In this document: positions 32,529-42,000 of the stretch, piece after piece | Numbering within the stretch: position 1 is the first letter of the stretch | Layout: each line of letters begins with the position of its first letter | Made by a program: the position numbers and the translations under genes | The notes under the pieces: model-generated | What the model saw: the letters and a program-made list of their open reading frames with translations, nothing else | What the model was told of the DNA's origin: nothing | The model's database searches: none | Assembly: GCA_018398815.1 (NCBI GenBank) | Contig: CM031610.1 | Span: 29,418,289-29,482,288 of the forward strand | Source of the DNA: Conus ventricosus | Taxonomy: Eukaryota; Mollusca; Gastropoda; Neogastropoda; Conidae | Direction: 5' to 3' | Length of the DNA stretch: 64,000 nucleotides

Positions 32529-35500
32529 TCTTTTGGTTTACTTAGCATTGGAGAAACACTTGAACTAGTTGAAGTGACATATTTGTGTGCATGATACTGA
32601 TGTAACATGTTAACTTTGTTCATTGTCATTTCCTCCAAGTTAAGGTGGCCTTAAGTGTCTGCTTCAGGGAACAGTGCTGTGTATACATTGGTCAATTTAA
32701 TAATTAAAATTAGATTATGAAAAATTTCCCAAATATCAGTTTGCAAGAATTCCACTGGTCACTAACCTGTATTTGTATTCTTACAACACTTTTTGTCCAA
32801 ATGTGTGCACAGGTTTTTGCGTACATGTATGTGTACTTACCAGACAGTGTGATTGTATCATGCTCACAGCACGTGGAAGTGGTGCAAGAGTGGGCAGAGC
32901 TGCACAACAGTGGTGGGCACAGTTGTCCCTGTACCTGCCTGGCAGCCTACAGTCAGGATTGCCTTCTGTCGGGAGGGGAAGATGGACGCCTCGCTCTGCT
33001 TACTCCTGGGCAGGCCACTCCTGCACGAGTGCTGGGTATGTGAAGGACAACCTGGATGGTGGTGGTGTGTTGAGAGAGGAGCTGCCTTCATTGAAGGTTG
33101 AAAGTTCCATAATAATGGCCATAGGGGCCATGAACAGTTGGAGACAATGTTACGATAACACACAACTGCTGTTTTTCTATAATCATATTTCAGATTTGAA
33201 GCACATCTTAAAATTGTCGGTTATGATATATGTCTAACACACTGGGCTGATCAGTAGTTTCCCTAACCTGCAAAATTTATTAGCTGAAGTTGGAAAAAGT
33301 AAACCTGTTTTACTGTTTATGTATTGTTTTCTTGTACATGATTTAGGGGATTGTGAAATGCTGTGGTAATTCACAGTTTGTAGTCGTTTAGCAATCCGTC
33401 AGAGTTGGTTCTCTTGCTGGCTGTCGGTGCTGGCTTAGATAAGAGGCACAGAAATGGAGCGACTGAAAAATCAGCAAATAATTTCGAAGAATTGATGTCT
33501 TCACTACTCCCACCATCACAAAAAGCGGATTAGAAAAAAAAAAACATGCAACCAGAGATTAGAGAAAATCAGACTCCACTTTAGACAAATGGATAGTAAC
33601 TCTGAAAATAACCTATTCCTAGTGATATAAATGACACTTGGCACTTTTTCAGTCATAGTTACATATAATATCTACACTGTTTTTTTCTTTTTGAAGTTAT
33701 GAAAATACCCTGCTTTTATTTTAATAAATCAACATTTCAGCACAAGTTTTCGGTCATTGTTAAAATGGCTCAAGATGAGAGTGGGATGATGAGAGAGGAG
33801 GGGTGGAAAGGAAGCAGTGAGAAGAGAGAGAGAAGGGAACGAAGAGATGAAAGAAGCTGAGAGGAGGTAGATGGAGAGTGAAGTGTAGAGAAGTGTGCTG
33901 AAAAGTAATGTAGTTTAGGGAAGTGTTTATGCTAAAAAAGAAGTGTTCCGTCATTTGTTAAACGGTTGTCCATGTGTGTGTGTTTCAGACAAAGCAGACA
34001 GCTGTACAATCAATGCCTTGACGTTCCTCAAACAGTCAGAAGTTCTGACAGTCAACTCTTTTGGACAGCTCAAGCTGTTTGATTTCAGGCAGAACTCAGA
34101 CGATCCTGCACAAATTTTCTCTGTGTTAGTAGTGTTCTTCTAAATCATTTTAAATAGATGGATAAATAGAGAATAGATAAAGAGATCAATATGTATTTAT
34201 GTATACATATGTCTGTCGATCTCTCTCTCTCTCTAGATATATATATATATCAGGAGTTATATGTTAGTGAGTTTCCTCCCCATTGGAGACTGTCTCCCTC
34301 TTGGAGACTATAAGCTTGCTGAAGGCTCATTTTGAGAAGCATTTATTTTATTTTTCCCCATTCACCCACTCAAGCACATACTGTTAGTTAGGCAGAATTA
34401 TCTACCACTGCAGATATGAATGCTTATCTCCTCCTATTTCGTCAATCTAAGACATAAGAGCAAGCTTTGTTTATAATTGAATATTTCTTGCAGTCATTGC
34501 AACACCAAGCTGCTCTGTAAGTTGCTGGAAGGGTGCTCAGTACTTATCCTTGGAATTTATTAGTTTATTGTAATTTAGTCCCTTGCGGATTCATTCCAAG
34601 AACTGGCCCTCGGCACTTGTTGTCTTAAGAGGTTATCTTTTTATATTTTCTACTTTTCATAAGAAAATGTAGCTTGTTTTGCTCTTTCATCATTTTCTTT
34701 TGCTTCTTAGGTGGCACCTTTGGTTGGTTTTTCGAAAACTCAACAAACATACTACGGTATTGCACACCAGCTTTTTCTGGAATAGCATTCTTCTTAAAAC
34801 CGAAAAGGCAGAGGAGTCAAATTACCACTTTCCGCGGTCACTGAGGAGAAACAATCAGGTTTCGAAATATCTGTATCTGACCAGGAGTTATATGTTAGTG
34901 AGTTTCCTCCCCATTGGAGACTGTCTCCCACTTGGAGACTATAAGCTTGCTGAAGGCTCATTTTGAGAAGCATTTATTTTATTTTTCCCCATTCACCCAC
35001 TCAAGCACATACTGTTAGTTAGGCAGAATTATCTACCACTGCAGATATGAATGCTTATCTCCCCCTATTTCGTCAGTCTAAGACATAAGAGCAAGCTTTG
35101 TTTATGATTGAATATATATATATATATTGATCTCTTTCTCTGTCTGTTCATATGTGTGTGTGTGTGTGAATGCTGAAGTGAGTCACTGCCACCTATCCCA
35201 GAGCCCAGCACAGAACCATGGGGGCACTGCAATGATGACTGCTGCTCCAGTTATCACCATCTCTGATGGTCATACATACATGAGACTTTTCAGCTTTTAG
35301 CCTGAATTCATGCTTTTTAAAGGTCACCAGGGCCATTCTTGAGATTTGCAGAAATCTTCAAATAAAATGTTGAGGTATGTAGAAGATTAGGACCATTAGG
35401 GTTCAAGTTCACAATCCTGCCCATTACTTTATTCCAGTTTGATTTGTAAGGCTTCTGCCAACACCTTCAAATTAATTGAATAAAAAGAAAAAATCTGTGG

Positions 35501-36261
35501 GCTAAAAATGATTCAAAGGCTGAGGAAAGAAGTATTACCATTAACAAGACTGCAGGGATTGAAAAGATGGTTGGAATATAGGATGGTTTGAGCATGCCCA
35601 TAATCTCATAATAGTTAGCAAGTCGATGGAAGGGATTAGTGGGGGGGGGGCTTCACTCTCTGACCCCTTGAGGACAGAGCACTTGCAGCTGAACTGGGGG
35701 TTCGGTGATGGCTTCTGGACACACTGAAAATGTTCAGATTTTTTTTTTCCCTCCACAGGCCAGGTGCAGAGCTTACTCTAGAGCGCGGGATTTGTACAAT
35801 CCCCCGAAAATCTGTTCCTTCCCGCAATTATCGAGTCTTAACGCGGGCAGACTCCCGCACAGTTGCAGGACTGCCCGCCCTGTTCACTGATCGTTGCTGG
35901 CGCTCGTTTGTGTCTGCTTGAAAAACTGAAACTAGAACTGAGCAGGAGCGAACGATTTCTTGATATTTCATTGGCTGTTAGTGTAAATCAAACTATCGGC
36001 GGCGTTCATCTCCTCCATCTCGATCACCGACGAGAAGTTGTGAGAGTTTAAGACGCCATATTGGATATTTTCCAAAATGAAGCGTGCACCCACCCTATTT
36101 GACTTCGACTTTCGTGGAAGAAAAGTGAAAGAAAAGATTCTGTGCCATGCGAGGGCGGAGAAGATCATGAAGAAACCGCGACTACATCCAAAAGCTCGGA
36201 GAAACAGCCCGAAAAGAGTGCCAGTGCACACCGGTTTCAAGACGATTGGCTGAAGAAGTGG

Positions 36262-36300
<39 letters not shown>

Positions 36301-38993
36301 GTGCCCCCTTTTTCTGATATGAGGGGGGGACTGCCCCCTTTTTGAAAAATCCTAGATTAAGCACTGCAGGTGTCAAGTCTGTCATAGGAAATGCCCCGAG
36401 TTGTGGCATACCTTTTCCTAGTCCTTCCAGCAATGTGGCCTGTCTGTTTTTTTCTCTGTCTGCTCAGTCTCCTCTTCTCCTGCTCTGTTCCTTGGAAGAT
36501 GGCCCTAGGGAGTGTACATGATCTTGTCAACTGTCCTTACCACTTTTAGCTCTTGCTTTTTCCTCACTAAGATTTAGTCAGTATAAGTGGTAAATATAAA
36601 AATTTTAGTCAGTATAAGTGGTAAATATAAAACTTCTAGTATTTTTCTGTGCCTTTGGAATTTAATGTCAAATGGGTTTAAAAAAAAACAAAAAAAAAAC
36701 CTATAAATATGAACATTTTTGTCGATTTTTGGAAAATATAGACTGTAATATTTTTTTGTGTGTATCTAAAAATTGAAATGGGTAAATTCTTTTGTAAATA
36801 TTAAAATCTGTGTAGACTCTGAGGTGTGCAAATACTCAAAATTTGGAATTTTTTAGTAATTATTGTTCTGGTATTTGTTGCTTCCTTGAGATTTGAGTTA
36901 GGTTCACATCAACTGAAAATATATGGAGAATTCTTTATCATTAGTACAATAGTTAAAGGTAGTATTCTTGTCCCTACCACAGGCCTGTTTCTGCAGAAGA
37001 CTGGAGAAAATATGGAAGAACTTCTGTAATGCGTCAAGATCTGTATCATTTTAATGTGTAAAATTAGAATGTACACTGTTTATCAGTATAAGTTTTAGTA
37101 ATAGATATATTGTAGAGTGCTATGTTAGGATAAACTCTTGGAATAATTCTCTGTGTGTTTACATGAATGGGTGTGTTTGTGGGTGCATTTTTTTGTCAAC
37201 AAGTGCTTTTTTTTGTTTTGTTGACTGGTCAAAGGGCACAACCTAAACAGTTGGATATTTTCAGGACGGATGACCACTGGGTCTATATGCGTGTGTTTGT
37301 GGATGTGCTTGTGAGTGCCTTTCTGGCAATAGGGGTGTTCCTGTATAAAGAGCACAAGTTGAACATTAAGATGTTTTTCAGGACGGATGACCACTGGGCC
37401 TACCTCTGTGTGGACAAACACCCGGGACAGCTGCATATCGTGGCCACAGGCAGTCAGGATGGCGTGCTCACCGTCTGGGACCTGCGCCAGAACCGCTTCC
37501 CATGACCACCCTCAACGCCCACCCTTCCTCCAGTAAAATGCACATTCTGTTTGTGTGTATGTGTGTTGGCAGGTCTGTTTCCCCACAACCACCCTCAACG
37601 TCCACCTTCCTCCAGTGAACTACACATTCTGTTTGTGTGTGTGTGTGTGTTGGCAGGTCTGTTTACTCACAACCAACCTCAACACCCACCCTTCCTCCAG
37701 TAAAGTACACATTCTGGTCGTTGGTGTGTTGGCACGTCTGTTTTCCCACAACCACCCTCAACGCCCACCCTTCCTCCAGTAAAGTACACATTCTGGTCGT
37801 TGGTGTGTTGGCACGTACACATTCTGGTCGTGTGTGTGTTGGTGTGTTGGCACGTCTGTTTCCCACAAACCACTCTCAACGCCCACCCTTCCTCCAGTAA
37901 AATACACATTCTGTTCACGTGTGTTGGCAGGTCTGTTTTCCCACAACCACCCTCAACACCCACCCTTCCTGCAGTAAAGTACACATTCTGTTTGTGTGTG
38001 TGTTGGCAGGTCTGTTTCACACATCCACCCTCAACGCCCACCCTTCCTCCAGTAAAATACACATTCTGTTTGTGTGTGTCTGTTGGCAGGTCTTTTTGTA
38101 CCCATGGCCACCACAACGCCCATCCATCCTCCAGTGAAATACACGTTCTGTTTCTGTCTGTCTGTCTGTTGGCAGGCCTGTTTTCTGTTGAAATGAAGTA
38201 ATACAGACCTGATGTGTGCAAGACCCATTCTCAAGAGTTTGTTGGTAAAATGTCATGGTGATTCAGATCTGATGTACATGGGGACCCATTCTCAAAAGGT
38301 GATGTCACTGAGATTCTGTCAGACCTATTTGATATGTGACCCATTCTCAAAAGGTGATGTCACCGAGATTCTGTCAGACCTATTGATATGTGACCCATTC
38401 TCAAAAGGTGATGTCGCCAAGATTCTTTCAGACCTATTTGGTATGTGGCCCATTCTCAAAAGGTGATATCACCAAGATTCTTTCAGACCTATTTGGTATG
38501 TGACCCATTCTCAAAAGGTGATGTCACCGAGATTCTGTCAGACCTATTTGGTATGTGACCCATTCTCAAAAGGTGATGTCACCGAGATTCTTTCAGACCT
38601 ATTTGGTATGGACCCATTCTCAAGAGTCAAAAGCAAGATGCCCCTTTTTGGAAAAGATTTTTTCTATCATGAAAATATTTAAATTAATAATCAGAAAGAC
38701 CCTTTGTTGCTCCATGCAAGAATCAACTTTAATTTAATGGAAATGTGGTGAGCAATGAAAACAACATACTAGGCTGTTGAAATCATCCCACTTGATTAGT
38801 TTTTTTACTGTTGTTGCTTTTTGTGTGCTGTTTTATTTACAGTTCTCGCTCAGCATCATAAAAATTATCTCTGAATAAGTTTCAGGGTAAGCTGGTTATA
38901 TTTATGTATGTGTCTCTTGCTCTTTCTGTATGTACACTCACAGACTTACACACACATACGCACACGCAAGTGCACACACACACACACACACAG

Positions 38994-39024
<31 letters not shown>

Positions 39025-42000
39025 GTGTGTGTGAACCAACAACCACTTTAAAAGTAGAATGTATGCTGTCTAACTGGCTGACTTTTTCGCTGGATCTCAT
39101 TCCCAAAGGAATACATGGAGATGAAAAGGAGAGGACAAATTAATGGGAGCATATTACCTTCATAAACTGATAATGTCCTTTTTCCAAGGAAAATGTCGGT
39201 TAACCATCACAAAAACAGGGGGAAGCTCTTATCCCTGAGAATCACAGCTGGTTGCCTGGGGATAATGGCTGGCTTTCCTAAGGGTCACAACTGTTTTCTC
39301 TGTTTTCATGGGGAAAAGTTATTAACCTGAATTGAAACAACAAAGGTATGAAAAAGTTACGATTCTCGGGATCACAACTGTTTTCTCTGTTTTCCATGGG
39401 AAAAGTTATTAACCTAATTAAAACAAGAAAGGTATGAAAAAGTTACAATTCTCATGATCGTAACTATTTTTTGTATTTTGCCGACCCTATTTGGTAAAGA
39501 GCGTTTAAAGCTGATTTTCCTGTTAATGACATTTTCCTCATGATAAATTGATACCCATTTTGTTAATTATATTTATCCCAAGGGAAATAGGAAAAAATTG
39601 TGAATCTCAGAGAAATAGTTATTATCCTTGGGGAAAACAGTTGTGATGTTCAGGATAATAACATTTTCCTCTTTTCACCATTTTCCTGAGGAAAATTATT
39701 TTTGCCTGTAGGCGCTTGTATGTTCCAGTATAAGTTGATCAAAATGTGTACAAAAATGACTAGGTTTCGAAAAGAGTACAAATGTTCTAATGGTAAACAT
39801 ACTTTTTCGGGGAAAGAGAGGTTGGGGATGGGAGTAAAATTGATTTTGTTGGGGGAGTTTGATTGTATTTGATGGATGTGATATTCACCGTCCTTGGGGA
39901 AAGGAGCAATTGATTTTAGTGTTGAAAACATATTGACCTTGTAATCCATATTATTGTTAGAGAGCAAGCAAGGTCAGTTTATTTCTTTTGCTTCATAATT
40001 TTTCTTTTCTGTTTATTAAAAACTGTGTACAGATGTTGACAAAAATATCCCCGTTTCAAGTGGTAGTATTAGTCAGGCTATATTAAAAAAAAAAAGAAGG
40101 CAGACCACTTCTGAAGGTTGTCTGATGATCTTAAGGATGTTAAACATATGTCAAAACAGAAGTTATGGCAGTGTTCAGAAGTGTGTTTGCGGTGCGAGAG
40201 GTTCGCTTTTAAAAGAAGTATTACTGCAGAGTTCAAAAATGTGTTTGCAGTGTTGGAGGTTCGTTTTTTAAAAGTGGTATTACTGCAGTGTTCAGAAATG
40301 TGTTTGCAGTGTGGGAGGTTCGCTTCCATCCGTACCATCCACATCACCTGTTCACCTGTTTGAGGATGGCTCCTTGTGGCACTGGGATGCTTCTGCTCAG
40401 GCTGCCTTTCTCTCTGCTTCCAGAGGTAAAGAGCTAGTAAACACTCTTGGTGTATACGGTTATTTCCTGCCTACAAGGCAACCTAGCACACAGGGTGCAC
40501 GTCTATCTTTTTAATCTCGTACCATGCACATATGCAAAGGGAAGAAAAGGTGAGAATTCGATCTTTACACTCTCTCGCAACTGCATGTCAGGTCTGTGAA
40601 GTAGAAGGAATTACAAACTACAAAGTCAGTTCGCCTTCCTCCCTTTTCCCCCCTGCCTTGTCCATCCCCTCTTCTTCCCACTGAAAGTCAATAAAAGAAA
40701 AGAGTGTGCTCCTTGGTGATGGACAATCAGTACCACTCCCTCAGCTTTTTTTTTTAATTGTTACAGTTTAAGTTATCACTGATTTCTTTACAAATTCAAT
40801 CTAGGAACTTGGCCTTAATTTTGATATGAAACTTATTTTCATTCATAATTTTTGTCTTATGATCAGCGAATGGTTTGGTCATAAGCCAGTTTTGTTCTTA
40901 AATTAACACTGAAAAGTCCGGACTGGAAAGAGCTAATCAGTCCTCTGTCTCTGAAAATCTTGGGAAATGCGACTCCTCAACATTTTTTAAACAGGAACGA
41001 TATCAGAGCCTCTGAATAAACTCTGGAAGTTGCTCCCATGAGTTGCTTCTGTGAATTAGTCTTCTTTTTCCATTTCCAAATCAGCCATGTTGCTTTGCAT
41101 GAATGAAAAGCTTTCCTTGTTTTTTTGCTGAACACATCCAGTTCAGTCTTCTGCTTTTCCATTTGTGGTCCATGATTCATTAATTCCCAGTTTGATCAGT
41201 CGTCTGTGCTTGCATTTGTGGTCCAAAGATTCACTAAATCCGAGTTCAGTCAGTCGTCTGTTTTTCCATTTGTGGTCCATAGATTCACAAAGTCCGACTT
41301 CAATCAGTCATCTGTTTTTTCCATTTGTGGTCATGGTCCATAGATTCACAAAATCTGAGTTCAATCAGTCATCTGTTTTTCCATTTGTGATCCACAGATT
41401 CATTCATTCCCAGTTCAGTGGCAGCCCAAAGACTTCCTTTTTCTTCAGCATGTGCAACAGCTTTCAGTTTGAATTTAGTATTGTATGCCATTTTCTTAGT
41501 CATTATGTATGACTTGACAAGAGCCTCACAATGCTGTCAGATGAAATTGGGACTGAAAGCAAAACTGTAACTATTGCAGAAGCCAAATTCCAGTGTGAGC
41601 TGTTATGAGTTTTACTATCTTTTGGCAAGTCCTGAAATCATTAGTTGTACATATCAGTGGCTAGCCACTTTTGTTGTTGTTGTTGTCTTTCTTTTCCCTT
41701 CCTTTTTCTTTTGCCGTGTTGTGCACACACAAGGCCCATATAACCAATAGGGTGAAGGGGTCAGATTTCAGTAAATGTGAAATTGCAGAAAATAACAAAG
41801 TGAGTTCGTTTTTTTTCTTTTGCCATCTCTTCTTCCGTGCCTCCTCTGTGACGCTACTCCCATGATGCTCATTTTAGCTTTTCCATACATGGCCAGAGGG
41901 GGCTGATAGTTGTTAATTTTATTCTGTAACAAAAAGATGGCATTGAAAATTTTTTGTCACTACAAATTTTTGCCCCTCACTTACCCAAGCAAATAGTATG

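Larger units (their letters stand above)
35767..36366 (+). mobile_element. hAT-like remnant, 600 bp
   Basis: Inverted termini CAGAGCTTACTCTAG (left) and CAGTGCTTAATCTAG (right, reverse strand) with a 6-base direct repeat CAGGTG at 35761-35766 and 36367-36372. The left part is dense in CCCGC/GCGGG words and the right part in TGCCCCC. It encodes the start of a hAT transposase, broken by a frameshift and by a 36-base G run. Confidence 0.82.
34125..37381 (+). other. NUP43 intron 5
   Basis: 3.3 kb. It holds a pair of 234-base direct repeats (34251-34484 and 34882-35115), a 600-base hAT-like remnant (35767-36366), a local 33-base duplication near 36566-36630 and a 117-base duplication of its own 3' end (about 37148-37381). 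Confidence 0.85.

Noticed and set aside
34251..34484. Solo LTR of a retrovirus-like element
   Set aside because: No TG...CA ends, no primer binding site or polypurine tract next to it, and no coding remnant nearby. It was kept only as an unexplained direct repeat.
36142..36345. Glycine-rich frame over the G run
   Set aside because: The first part overlaps a hAT remnant, but the glycine part is a homopolymer artefact.
37265..37360. A real extra NUP43 exon at the first GACGGATGACC copy
   Set aside because: After the first 20 or so bases the frame diverges from the family and reads a TG-rich stretch; only the second copy continues into conserved sequence.
37679..38256. Repetitive frames of up to 180 codons on the minus strand
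   Set aside because: They are antisense readings of the minisatellite derived from NUP43 exon 6.
38222..38625. CRISPR-like array
   Set aside because: Direct head-to-tail repeats without unique spacers in an intron of a eukaryotic gene. The other tandem arrays here were rejected as CRISPR for the same reason.
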